A stretch of DNA of 64,000 nt, from contig NC_051440.1 in the NCBI RefSeq assembly GCF_001649575.2, positions 20,160,053 to 20,224,052 of the forward strand, read 5' to 3'. Below, one piece after another: positions 34,721-46,690 of this stretch (position 1 is the first letter of the stretch; every line of letters starts with the position of its first letter). A program made the position numbers and the translations under genes. The notes below the pieces were generated by a model. That model ran no database searches. It was not told the DNA's origin and saw only the letters and a list, made by a program, of their open reading frames with translations. This stretch comes from Kryptolebias marmoratus. Lineage: Eukaryota > Chordata > Actinopteri > Cyprinodontiformes > Rivulidae.

Positions 34721-37700
34721 TTAGCAATTTATTTCTTTTTTTGTTTGTTTGATTTTCCGATTGTCTCTAAGTTTCATAAGGATACGATCAAAATATATGC
34801 CTTTTTAAACATTTCTGGGCAGTTCAAACACTCAATAATTGGCTAACAAAGAGACCGCTACTCTCTTCTTTACTTTCATTTATCATTTACTGTTCTTTGT
34901 TTTAAAATCAGTGACACTGTCATTCCATAGACAGGCAGGTTTTCTCAACTTTCCCCCATTAAAAATCTGACAATCTCTGTCAGTTATAATCATTATCTGG
35001 TCAGGACTAACTCGTTCTTCTTCCTTTGGGTAAAGTAGCTCATCTACAACAATCATTAGGAGGTTGACACATTTCAAATACCACCTATCAGTAATCTGTT
35101 ATTTTACTACAGTATGTGCGTTCTTACATGATTATATAAATCTTTTTGGTTTATTCTTAACCACATTCTCAGATGTTATTTTTAAGTTGCAAGTGTATGT
35201 GCATGACCTTGCAATCTCGTGTACTTTTTTAAAAAAATTGGAGGGGAGTTTATCTGTGATAATCACCAAAGATTGGCGCTAGCGCTTGAGAACACATGCA
35301 AAAACACATTTGCAGTTTGACACATGCTTAATCAAATGTAGAATTTTCTTAAACGCCTTCTTCAGAACAGTTTAAATAAAATATTTGAGAGAACAATAAG
35401 GACCGAACTTTAAAATTAAATCCACAAATCAAGAGCACCAAGGCATGAAAGTGTGAGCTGAAAATACTTTGACTTCACTTGCCTTTAACTTGCTGCACAA
35501 ATAGACAGACACTTTATACAATTTATAACACTGGCTGCTTTTTCCAATCCAGCTAAGATGACTCATAAAGTTGAGCGCTCAGTAGCAGAAGAAATAAAAC
35601 CCAGAGATAAAACTAAAGATTTAAAAAGCTTAGACTTGTTAACATATCTTTTTATGGAGCTACCATTTGTATACATCGACCCTCAGAAATGGTTTTAGAA
35701 AAAAAAAGTTGCTGAATGGAGAGCAAAAGCAGCTTGCTATAATTGAAATAATAATTGGTATTTCTTCATGTGACAATGTCAGGGATCCTTAACTCAAAAT
35801 AAATTCTGAACTTGTAGATTGTATTCTGCACTTAATAGTTATGACTGTATATGTAACATTTATTTATCCACTAGCAACTTGGATAACAGTAAATGCTCAG
35901 TAAAGACCCAAAACACTGTGACTATAGGCATTAGAACATGATATTGAGCCAAACGCTGCAAAAACCTGGGTCATTTTAGCCATTAAAAGTCTACAGTTTC
36001 ACAGCAAAAACACCTCTGACTGCCACTGGGAGATGGGGAGAGCGAGACAGACAGAAGCAATTAACGCCAACTGTTAAAGACTAAGAGAAAGAGGGGGAAA
36101 AAAAGACAAGACAGTAAAGTAACAGGTGAACAGCAAAGAGGCTAAATAAGAACTCATTAAAAAAGACACTTTAAATGAAAAAGAGGTGTTCTATGCTACT
36201 CCAAACAACTACGTGCTTGTGCATCATCACCATCCTCGTCTTCAGCTCCACAATTGTGTGAGGTTGTTTTCGCACATCTTCATCTTTACGGCTCTCCAGT
36301 ATCCCCTCTCTCTCATCCATCTGGTCGCACCATCAACCAAAGTGCAAATCATCTTTTTTTATTTTATTTATTTTTTTCTCCAGGAGGATATCTCCCCTTT
36401 TCAAAATGTGGTACAGCCTTCTGCGCTCCTGCTGGCACCGAGGCACAGACAAATGGCTGCTCTGTGCTCCCACCGACGAGCTATCACACCAGCTGACATG
36501 GTTAATCCCACCTGGATAAGAAAAGTAAGATAGGATGTTCCTGGCAAAAAAATCACAGGGGTATATACGTACAATACCACTTTGCTTCTACAGGAATGTC
36601 AGTTTAATTGCTGTTGATACACAACAACGTTGTCCTGCAGTTTAGCTGATCTGGAATATTAAAATGCAAACATGATCAGACTGCCAGTTCATGAAAAATA
36701 TCTGTATTTATAGAAAGCACCCATGCAACTCTCATCTTTTTCTGTTCTGGTAATATAGATACAAAATGAAGTAAGATAAGTGCGTAGGTAGACAGAGGAG
36801 AAAATGGGCTTTTCAAAAGTATAAAAACAGAATGATTTTATGGTAAGAGGTAATAGCAACTCATTTCACACGAGGAGAGAGGCAAAAACTAGAAGACAAG
36901 GTTCATGGGATCTAAATTCCAGCTTCATCAACTACTGTAATGAGGATTTGTATAATCTGCCATCTGTCCCATGAGCACATATCTTTTCTAATGCCCAAAA
37001 TGGAGCATGAACAGGCTGAAAATGGCTGCAGTAGAGATGTTCAATTGTGGATCATAAAAAAGGCTCCTTTTTTTATCTGCAACAAGCTGTCAATCATTTA
37101 TCCATGTCTGAGGACAAACCAGTAAGAGAATCACGCTAACCGCTAGCTGTTCAACATTTCAGGTAGACAAAGCCAAGGAGTTGGAAGGATTGAAAAATAT
37201 CAGACACCTTTCTCCTGCATCAAACTCACATCATCTTGGCAAAAGTAGAGGATCAGAAAAAAAGATCTAATTCCTCCTCCGGTTTTGTCACAGTGTTTTG
37301 TTTTTTGTTTTGTTTTGTTTTTTTGAGAGGATACAATAGTGATGTTTGCTCCCATATGAGTCATGTGTCTGTGTTGAGCCACAAGATCTTCCTCACTTCC
37401 GTCTTGAGTGGAAAATAACCGGCTGTCCAAATCTACCTCAGGGAAAGTACGTGCCTCAAGACTCTGAGATCTTTCATCTCTAGAAGGAGCCAGAGGAAAG
37501 AAAATTTGGGTTGGTAAGCCCGTCAGCTGAACCTCATCCTCTATCTGTTCTTTCTTTTTTTCCAACAGCAAACCTTAGGAGAATTATCGATGAGATTACA
37601 ATTTTTTTAAACTCATATATATGTATTTTAATGACTGATAATATGGTCTGCAATATTTTAAACTATCTAATTATTTTCTCATTCTTTTTTCTCTCGACTA

Positions 37701-38597
37701 AAGAAAACTATTTGATATGTTCAATTGTCTGGATCTGCATCAGCTTAGCTGGAAATGACAGCTCATCCCTTTATCCCTGACTCCTGCTTCACAATTGAAA
37801 AGTCAGCCAATAGCTTGCACTCTGATCTCCATCTCTTGTCAGTATCCATGACGTGCTGGTGTCCTTGACAGACAAACACGCAGCGGCATGTCAGTGTTAA
37901 TCCTCTGCCACCTCTGGATGAGCTCAGCGGCTCATCAGATCACCAGTATTTACTGAAGTCAACCTGGTGTAACCGACACGAGTCCCAATGTCAAAAAAAA
38001 GTCCTTTTTCCTCTGCTGGTATAAAAGTTCATGAAGAAACTGAGACTGTCCTCTTTCATTTCTGCAAAACAACTGCTTTTGACTGAGAATGTGTGTGATG
38101 TCCGAGTAACCTCTCTGGGTCAGTCTTTGGCAGACTGAACTGCTCCACTTCAGCCAGACTTGGTTCATTGTTTTTGACAGTGCCAGCTGAGTGGTCCCTC
38201 AGTTCTCTACCATTCTGGCTGTTCACCAAATGAGTGCTGGTAATTTCAACAGATCACAAGTGAGAAAAAAAGAAGAGTTAATAGGATTTTTGACAAACTT
38301 GGTTTAGGCTTTGCGGAACAGCAGTGTGAGATAAATTAAAAACTTGAACTTTGTTTTCTATGTAAACTTTTCACTTTCTCACATCATTATAGAGAAACTC
38401 TTTACAGCATTGCTTCAGCTCATAAAAGTTTTCAGACACAGGTCCTACCGCAGCATGTCAATTTGTTTGAGGGATTAGGCTTCAGCTGTTGGACAGATGG
38501 CGTCACATGTGACTCTAAAATACTTTGATGTACAGAGGAGGAAATGACTGATTCTGCCAACAGCCTTCCACCACTGTGTTAAACAGTAGGTATAAAG

Positions 38598-38650
38598 CAG
38601 TGATTCTCAAATGGTGGGTCACGATCCAAAAGTGGGTCGCATTTTCTTCA
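38598..38650 (+). mobile_element. hAT-type left terminus, truncated
   Basis: The sequence starts cagtgattctcaaatggtgg and continues gtcacgatccaaaagtgggt then cgc, matching the left end of common vertebrate hAT elements. No matching right end (an inverted ttgagaatcactg) was seen downstream, so it is probably a truncated copy. Confidence 0.5.
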
Positions 38651-38949
38651 ACTGGGGCTTGTCATAGAGACTGGTATAGAGAGTTCGTGGTGAATTTGGT
38701 TTAAAGACAAATGTGTTTTTATGCATTAGGGCCTAATCTTAAAGCTTGGTCTTATCTGTCCAAAGGAAACAGATTCCAGTGTGTTGTGGTTTATTCATAA
38801 GCAACTTTGCAAACCAAAGCCACTTACTGATGATCATATACTTTGAGCAGCAACACTTAGCTTCTATGATTATTTTTCTTTAGTGCATTTAGATCTTCTA
38901 GATGTTATAATATCTGAAAATAACTAGATATTTTTATTGTATGCTCATA

Positions 38950-39100
38950 TGTAAAACTGTAAACTTAAAAGAAGGTGCACTTTATTTCTACCATGACCGT
39001 AGGCTGGAAATCAGTCAAAGAAAAGCTGTGCTGACTTCTACAAAAACAGCTTTGATGCTTGTCATGCCTGATGCAAAACCAGTGAGGATGCTACAGAATT
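38950..39100 (+). pseudogene. possible LINE ORF1 fragment
   Basis: The plus frame holds LYFYHDRR, EISQRKAVLTSTKTAL and MPDAKPVRM. This resembles the C-terminal RNA-binding part of L1/Tx1-type ORF1 proteins (I-x-F-x-x-D-x-S...R-x-x-x-x-x-x-K-x-x-L...PA-x-L). The match is short and from memory, and no reverse transcriptase is nearby. Confidence 0.25.
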
Positions 39101-40536
39101 TATTTCTCTTCAAAGCGTTCTTTCCTATTCCAATCCACACCATAAATTAAAAAATATGTTTGGTCAATGAAACCTTGTACAAGTCATAGAGCGCAAAAGT
39201 ATCATATGGTTTTTATATTTTTAACAAACTAGATGATAAAAAACAAAGGACAGGAAAAAAAAGAACATTTTAAATTAAGTGGCTTGCTGTGATTCAGCCT
39301 TGAAATCCAGTTGCATTTGTGCAATTACTATTGTCAACATGCTCAATACTCAGAGAGCTGTTTGGCTTTCATCCTAGCTTGGCTTCAATTTAAATGAATT
39401 CAAATGCATCATGCATGTTTATATGCAGGCCTTTTAAAATTCAGTTTACTCGTGTTTGCTTTAAAAAACAAACATACAAAAATAAGAGTGAATATTCAAA
39501 GTAAAATCATTGTTTTTTGGCAGTGTGACACAATACAACTACAAGTAGAAATAATGGATAAATAAAAAAAGGATATTTTGGTTTGACAGTGTTATTTTTG
39601 AATGTGTTTCAGAGTTATAAAGATGATTTAGGGCTTTGTAATGCACAGAGACAACATAAAAGTAAAGGTGAGGTAACTCAAAGGAGTCTGCTGAAATAAA
39701 ACCACAGGTATTGTCAGATTATCAAGCTCTTGCTGTGTTCAGCAGCCCTCTAATGCTGCCTGGGGAAAAAAAAGATTATAAATAAATCTTTAAAAAGTAA
39801 CAGTATACTCAGAGTACTGTAGGGAAGACAACAAAAACTCCATCTTCGACTATTTGCCCAGATCCATTTGTGCTTAGTAAATGTTTATAATGGGTGGGGG
39901 TGATTAACAAGCCAAATTTTACAGATCAGATTTGGAAACACGCATACATGCTCAAACCTTTAATTAAGCTCTGCTGAACATGTGACAAATCTGGTGCTGC
40001 TTTCTTTCTCACTAACCCACTGTTCAATCTGCCCTCTCTGCTGCTCCTTTTGTTGCAACAGGGCTGAAGACGACATCAGCAAGTGAGCTGAAAATCTGCA
40101 TTAATTACAATAATTTATAATATTCAGTCAGATGCTTCAAAAGTACCCTGTGCTTTTAGATTAAATATGATCATCCTCATACAATTAGCTATCTCTAAGT
40201 AACATATCTTTTTTGTGTGTGTCAGTACCAGAAAAAAGTTGGATCTCAATTTGTCTCTTAATATCTGTCTCCGTTACTAAAAGCAGAACTGAAAGCATTG
40301 TGATGTTATATTTAATATAAGCCTCATTAATAAAATTATTTCCACAAAATGGATCAAAGATAAAAGATTTCCTGTGCTTGTGCGGCTATTCTTGCCAATG
40401 TTTTTTTATATATAACTATACACACATGTCTAACTGATGCAATAATTCTAAACAAAAAATAAAGTTAGGATTTGACAAGTTGATGATTGAGGGAAATGCA
40501 CAAAAAATTGTACAGTCATGTTAATATAAGTGTTAC

Positions 40537-40635
40537 CTCTGGTTTCCATGGTAACTTCTTGTGATGCTGGCTGAGGAACTTCCTGATGTGGGTGTGGTCT
40601 CTGCCTTCAGCCCCTCCAGTGATTGGCTCGTCATC
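40537..40635 (-). CDS. b4galnt4: b4galnt4-like exon: luminal stem before PA14 domain
   Basis: This 99-bp exon (33 codons, phase 0 to 0) reads DDEPITGG at its start and HKKLPWKPE at its end. The acceptor follows a long pyrimidine tract on the minus strand and ends caag. The donor is gtaaca. The terminal PWKPE joins directly to YKGQ of the next exon, matching the PW(K/R)xEYKGQ wording I recall at this place in B4GALNT4. The exon encodes part of the luminal stem between the membrane anchor and the PA14 domain; it is hydrophilic, His/Lys-rich and shows no membrane segment. It is the most upstream exon I can identify. The phase-0 acceptor means an upstream exon must end on a complete codon, and none was recognised between here and 64000. 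Confidence 0.88.
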
Positions 40636-41718
40636 CTTGAAGGGATAAAAAAACAAAAACAACACACACTTCATCTTCTAAATAACACAATCAGAGGAGA
40701 CAAAAGATGCAACAATGAAGAAGAAGACAAATGCATTGCTAATCCATGTTTCAGTGACTAAAGCCTGAAGTTGTTTATAATTATCTGTTCATGCAGGCAT
40801 CATGGATCAATCCGTTTATTTTTAAATATGATTTGACTCATCATGTGCTCCATACAGTAACTGATATACGAGATAAGGAAACATAATTAGCTTCAACCAA
40901 AACTTTTTCTAATTCAGTGAAAGCTGCATGAACTGTGACCAAAACACAGCAGAGAATGCATACACACACATTAAGAAAGAGCAAGCCAAGAAAAGAGAGA
41001 ATTACATGCCCAGAAGGGAACTATTAACACCCTGTGGATTTCCCTATTCATCATTCACTCCTAACTCAGTATTTGATTTGCCAAAGCACTAATGTCCGAC
41101 ATTCTCCAACCATTCAGGCAAGACCTTCTCTCCAAGGAGCCTGAACTCTTCCCGTGATCCAGGAATTAGTCTGATGTTCGTTCAGGACACTGCTGGACGT
41201 CCTTCTCTGTGGTCTGTTCAGCAGCATGTTCAGGTTGGTACTGTGATGCGACAGGCAGGACGAAGCAGCAAGGAGCCCACGTTATTGGGCAGCTATGAGG
41301 AGAAAAAAGGCAGCTGGGCTCTCAGAGAGCTCTCAACAAAGTCACAGTGCTTTTAAATGAGTGGCAAAGCATCTTCCATTTAGCAGAAATGTCAAAAGAA
41401 GCACAAGCCCGGATCCACTGAGACAAGCAGCAGAGATTTTCAGCACCTCTGAAGGTGAGGGGCTTTTGTAGAGAAGGCACCGGTATTTGCAATATATTCA
41501 GGGGAGGAAAAAGAAAATTTTACAGGGAAGCGGCAAAGAGCTGTCGGATGCCAAGCCTTTGATTACTTTTTTAACTTCCAAGGGAGAAAGATGAAGGAGG
41601 GCATGGAAGGTAATGATGAAAAAATTTGACAACAGGCTCCCTTCCTGTCTGCCACCACAGGAGCGTAAAGTGTCTGATGTTTGTGAGCACCAAAAGCCTC
41701 ACAAACAGCCTGGTTTTG

Positions 41719-41751
41719 CAACACACACACACACATACACACACACTCACA
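41719..41751 (+). repeat. CA microsatellite
   Basis: A CA run with one T interruption and a ctcaca end. Confidence 0.9.
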
Positions 41752-43570
41752 GACGTCTGCACACAGATCCACTCGATAAAGGACAAAACATTCATATTGC
41801 ATCAGCTGGTGTCTTGCTTGAAATAAAGACAGCAACTGAACAGAAAAAAGTAGAAGACAGGACACAGCGGTCAGTACAAAACAAAGCTGAGATGAATCAT
41901 GAGGTGTTGACAAGATCTCAACGCCTCCAGCAGAATTTTATTTTCTGACACATTTTTAGAGAAGCTAACATAATACAGAAGTTTCTCAGCTTTTTACATT
42001 AGATTACTCTTTTTTTAGTGCATAGCTCAAGTTAAGAACATTAAAAGTTATTTTGTGAAGAGATAAAAAAACCATTAATCTCTTCTAATTCAGGCTTTCA
42101 GCCGAGAACATTAAAAGTCTTCAATTAACGCCTCTTTAAATATTTACAACATTCAGATCAGAAGCTGTTTTGACCTATTTCCAAAATACAATAAATATTG
42201 TTTTAAAGTTTAATTTTTTATGCAATAAAATAACTCAGTATTATTATAAATATGATGATTGCCTGTCAGGTACAAACACTTTAAATCTATGAGTGAAGTC
42301 CAGAGTTTTTATTGTCAAAAAACTAAACAAACTTAGTGCTGCAATTGGCCTTTTACTGTTTCGATCTGGACTTGTTTCTGTGAGGCTGGACTGTGAGCCA
42401 ACCCAGGGCCAAAAACCTTCCATGCAAGCATTTATCTCACCAGATATTCAACTTTTACTGTCAGAACAGATGCAACGACAGCTTGAATGATGGTCACACA
42501 TTACCCACAAAGACTTTTCGCTCTGTAGTTACCGAATTCAATTTAGGGAGAAAATCTTTTAGAAATAATAGGTTACCCTGGGAGAAAAACCTCTAATTTA
42601 TTAATAATGACTGTTTTAAACTGCTGCCTCAGCTTGATCCAAACAAACTCTGCTTATCAATGCAGTTCTAAAAGCTACAGCTAACTCATTGACCTCAGGT
42701 TGCTCTTCATCCTTCATCAGCTGTATATCTGTTTCTGTGGTAATGTGTATTGACTTAAACTTTCGACAAGATGTTATTACACTCTGCAGACCACAAATAC
42801 AGTGCTTTGAAGCTTTTTTACGCTGACTTCAGAGTTACAATCTCAACTTCCAAATGAAAACATCATTTGTCTGGCGCAGGACTGAAGGAGACTGTTTTCA
42901 TATTTTACCGATAATGAAAGCTGATGCTAACTGAGGCCTGTCAGATGGTATTAAACACTGCACCGCAGCAAAAAGGGGAATATCAATCATGCTGATGAGA
43001 TAGCTTATTTGTCATATGTTTACAGCCCTATTTACCTTTTTGGACTTTTACTCAAGCCGAATGACAAATTATTTGCTGCCTGGTGAACATTTATCTGCTG
43101 TGGCAGCAGTGCATCACTGGCATTAAAAAAAACAACAAAAAAACAAAAACGATAGACAGAAACAATTAACTAGAATAAGTTGTGTCAGGCTGGAAAAGTT
43201 GTGCTAAAAAAAAAGCACTGAATGATGGATTTGCTGTCCAGTCAGTGGCATACTGTCACTAAAATCCATCAAACGTCTCACTGTAGAGAGTGCTAGCGGC
43301 CTATTAGTTTCCTTCCAGACTCCCCATGTTTACAGTTCAAATTTATGACCTTGCTGATCCTTGCAGTTAGAAACAGTTTGAAGCAGCATTGCAGAATACC
43401 AATGAGTCTAATTAATCTGTTTTAATAAACAGACAGCAAAATGTACAAGCAGGGGGTGTCAGAGAGAGAAAGACGCTAAGTAAGAGGCCAGTGTTTCTTT
43501 AATTAATGTCCACTTTCTTCTTTTTAGCCTAGTGTGGGAGTCTCTGCAGTGTTTTTGTGTCATTCATTGC

Positions 43571-43638
43571 TATGTTTGTATATTTGCTTCCTGCTGAAGA
43601 GACGCAGTGCTGCAGCAGGAAGCAAATATACAAACATA
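43571..43638. repeat. perfect 26-bp inverted repeat with 16-nt loop
   Basis: The left arm (43571-43596) starts tatgtttgtatatttgct and the right arm (43613-43638) is its exact reverse complement, ending caaatatacaaacata. The loop is 43597-43612. Pairing stops abruptly at both edges. It could be a hairpin RNA source, a tiny foldback element or a template-switch product. Confidence 0.9.
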
Positions 43639-44329
43639 ACTGTCACAGACAAGAGACAAAAAAATAAATAAATAAAACATTTTTCTTTACCTTAATTTAG
43701 ATCTCTCAAGGTGCAGTTCTTTGGACAAGTTATGAACAAATAATAGATTACCTGCTGTAGATGGCTCTTTGAACAGCCTGAGTTTAGAAAAAATAGTTTA
43801 ATTCTGACCAGATTGATGAGTTAATGAATTTAGTTGGGTCCAAAGTCCACTAACAGCATCTTAAAACAACTCTTGTCTCAAAGTATTTATACCAGTTTAT
43901 GCAAATGTTATATTAGGAACTTTTATTGCTGTCTGTTTTACATTAAGCAGTTGTTTACACAGAATTCTATGATTAATTGCATGAGCAAACAGTGACTGCA
44001 GCAGCTAGCCATAGCATTTTCTGTGCAGCCTGCGGCACTTCCAGCAGGACTATCATTTTTGCCAGGATAACTGCCTTAGCATGCACTGCTATTTCATAAA
44101 AAGAAAAAAAAACTGGAGGTGATTCAAAAAGCAGTCTATAAAAGTGAAGATATTGAAGGTTCTCACTGCAAAATCTAATCTGCACAGTTCTTTTTCTTCA
44201 TAGGTGGTTAATGTGTTTTTAAATTTAAAATTTTTAACCAAAGCCTGTGAATGGCTGCCAACTACCACATGCTTTTTTTTCCCTTTTAGCTACAGAAAAA
44301 AGTCATTTCATAAATGAAAGCAAACCCCA

Positions 44330-44650
44330 GTGTTGCAGGTGTCCAAAACAGGACAGAAGAGTTGCACTGTAAAACCCTGAGACGGACCAGAAGAGTTACC
44401 TATGAGGATCTGACCAAGCATGAGTGGATAAATGAGGGAATAAATGCTTTTATCTACTGGGAGGCATGATTAGCATGTGGGAGCAGGTGAGGTTATTGCA
44501 AATGGCTAACAGGTGAGTAACAAAGCAAGACGGAGCTGATGAGGGAAACTATGAGCAGGAAAACAGAAACCAAAAACTGCCAGGGTGAACAGATAACTGA
44601 CACAAGAATTTACAGAACTAAAAACCAGAAAACACCCCAAAACCATAAGA
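44330..44650 (-). mobile_element. diverged LTR-like repeat (candidate)
   Basis: On the minus strand this region has a T/G-rich start, a pyrimidine-rich middle with CTCACCTGTTAGCC and a GATAAAAGC box, a layout like the LTR copies at 30445 and 46250. Its ends and a target duplication could not be fixed. It may be an eroded LTR of the same broad group. Confidence 0.4.
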
Positions 44651-45829
44651 CTTTATTTGTGCTACTTTAAGAAAAATAAAATCTTCCCACCAAGAACTGA
44701 TAAATAAAAGTGATAATAAAAAGTTATGTGTAAGTCTATGTGTGGAAAAAAATGGTACCTTTCTTTGATTTAGTCAGTATGGTGTTTTTGGGGCCAAGGA
44801 GATCTTAGAAGTAAATTGAAAATGTATTGGTTTAGTGAGGAGTTAATGGGTTATGTGAAGACTTGATGCTTAAACAAAAAGCTCTAATCTTCCATTTCTT
44901 CTCATCTTTCACAGCTGTGTAATTTTTTTTCCCCAGCTGGGATTCTCCAACCCTTCCAGAAAGGTCCTATTGTGCATCAGACAGTTTTGGAAAAGCCTTT
45001 GACACAACATTACCACCGATTCTACGTTTTTAGTATATGTGACAAGTCGGCACTGGTTGTAATTTCATTTTCCGAGAGCAATTTACTATCTGTCTATGCA
45101 GCAAAACAGCGACATGAGAGCAAAGGGTGTAACGTAGAGAGAGGATGGAAATTGAAAGACACTATGAACACATTAAACAAAGCAGATATTATACATAACA
45201 AAGGAAAAACAAGCAGTGATTAATTAAAAGAAAGAGAGAAAATGAGATCAGTGATGCATTAAAATAAAAACGTGTGTCTGAGTGGAATCTGAAAGCAGTG
45301 CATGGTGTGTTGTACCAGTGGAGTCCTCAGAAATCCCTCTGGCATCATGTATGTCTGAAGTGACTGTGGAGTGCCAGAATTTCTTTACTACATCTCTTTG
45401 TAGAAAAGACCAAACGGACCACAGTCTGTTTCATTTCAGAGCCCTGCAAAGCTTTTTGAAGTGTTACACGCTCACTAGCACTGTAAACCTCGATGTGATG
45501 TGACAGAGAGTGAAAAGATGGATTTTCTGTTTATGATTCTCGGGATACGGTGGATCTTATAAATGTATCGTTTCTTTACATCCAAGCTGCCCACCAGGCA
45601 AACAAAAACAATGACTTGTTTTATTACAATAAATAAGACTCAAACCAAGTTCCCTGAGACAATCTTTTCAGTTTCCACACACAGAGATTTGCATCAGCCT
45701 CTTTACACTGCAGTAATAAGACTGTAAAACAAGTATTGGAAATCACCAATATTTTACTAATTTTATTTACTAATACTAAACAAAATGTGATCATTGTGTT
45801 GCACTAAAGAAAAAAGCAAAACCTTTTAG

Positions 45830-46150
45830 AAAATTGGATCAACTCAAAAAATTAATCAGTTGTAGAATTACACTGAATTATCCCTTTCTGAAGGTTTCAA
45901 TAACATCTGTCCAGTGGTTCAAAAGATATTTTGCTAACAGACACACAGCGCAAAGTCCAAAGAGTTAATGGTTAAATTTTAAACAAAGATTGGGCAATTT
46001 GTTAGCGCTCAGGATATGTATTGGGACTCAGGCTCTGCTACTTACACACCAGATTTTAGGTCAGTATGTGTAAAATTGACTGAGCTAATGTCATTTTTTT
46101 TAAGACCAGTTGGCTGTGGTTGCCATCTTGAATTATATTCCAAAAGCAAA
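45830..46150 (-). repeat. caagatgg-core repeat family, minus-strand pair of part units
   Basis: Read on the minus strand, 46150 to 45985 holds the core (ttcaagatggcaaccacagc and the gagcgctaacaaa block). After it, 45945 to 45830 holds the start of another unit (gttagcaaaatatcttttga, gaaaccttcagaaaggg, ctacaactgattaat). The core therefore comes before a unit start, which fits two head-to-tail units, like the pair at 9471. Confidence 0.6.
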
Positions 46151-46249
46151 TCATAATAAATCCCATTATCACATTCCCCATTAGACTGGAGGATATGATG
46201 CCCGTAACATTCATTGGGAATAATAAATTTGACTCATCAAACCTCAGAG

Positions 46250-46690
46250 TGTTATGGCTGAGTGAGGCGAACTAAATACACAGAGTAATAGCAAAGTAAA
46301 AATTAAACTGATTTATTAACAAAAAGAAAACAAAAGGCTGACGTGGCAGCAAAAACAAAGTAACAAAAACTTACAAAAAATACGAGGAGTGAAAATACAC
46401 GGAGCGTGAACGTGGCAGGAGAATGAACATTAAAAAACAGACGGAAAGTGATGAACCAACGATGCATGAATAAAAAGAGACCAAGGGTGAGCGGGAAACG
46501 GGTTACAGCTGGGACATGATGAGGAACAGGTGAGGTGGGCGTGGCAGGCAGACCGGAGAATTACAGAGCTGAGGGCAGGTGAATAGTGACACAGGAAACA
46601 AGGCGCAATATACACCAACATGAAAAACACAGGGATCCAAAAATGTAAATACATACAGGAAAGTAACACAGAGGAATTTAAATCATGACA
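46250..46690 (-). mobile_element. solo LTR-like element, related to 30445-30942
   Basis: This 441-bp element runs TGTTATGG...CATGACA. It shares with the 30445 copy the order: tttatta near the left end, a gctgacgtggcag motif, and aacaggtg followed by gggcgtggc in the right half. On the minus strand it ends with AATAAA (46312-46317) some 60 bp before the terminus. No convincing target duplication remains (cagag versus ctgaa). It is probably an older solo LTR of the same or a sister family. Confidence 0.65.

Larger units (their letters stand above)
32503..40536 (-). other. intron (8.0 kb)
   Basis: This intron lies between the PWKPE exon and the YKGQ exon. It contains CA repeats (32946-32995), a pyrimidine-rich plus-strand stretch (about 34280-34720), an exon-like plus-strand segment (36384-36524), a protein-like minus-strand open frame (37200-37571), a hAT-type left end (38598-38650) and a possible LINE ORF1 scrap (38950-39100). 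Nothing else is recognisable. Confidence 0.85.
1..40635 (-). other. b4galnt4: b4galnt4-like gene body, partial (internal portion)
   Basis: Six minus-strand exons of one gene were found by their conserved peptides and splice borders. They join as phases 0/0, 0/0, 0/1, 1/0, 0/2 and 2/0 with no frame conflict, giving 534 coding bases (178 codons). Known from the family: these are type II Golgi membrane enzymes that move GalNAc in beta-1,4 linkage onto terminal GlcNAc, making LacdiNAc on glycans. They have an N-terminal anchor, a PA14 domain and a C-terminal GalNAc-transferase domain. Only the pre-PA14 stretch and most of the PA14 domain are visible here. The catalytic exons lie past position 1 and the anchor exon was not identified. 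B4GALNT4 is preferred over B4GALNT3 from remembered wording of the PA14 region ([33 protein letters not shown]). The paralogue call and any a/b duplicate assignment would need alignment. Confidence 0.85.
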
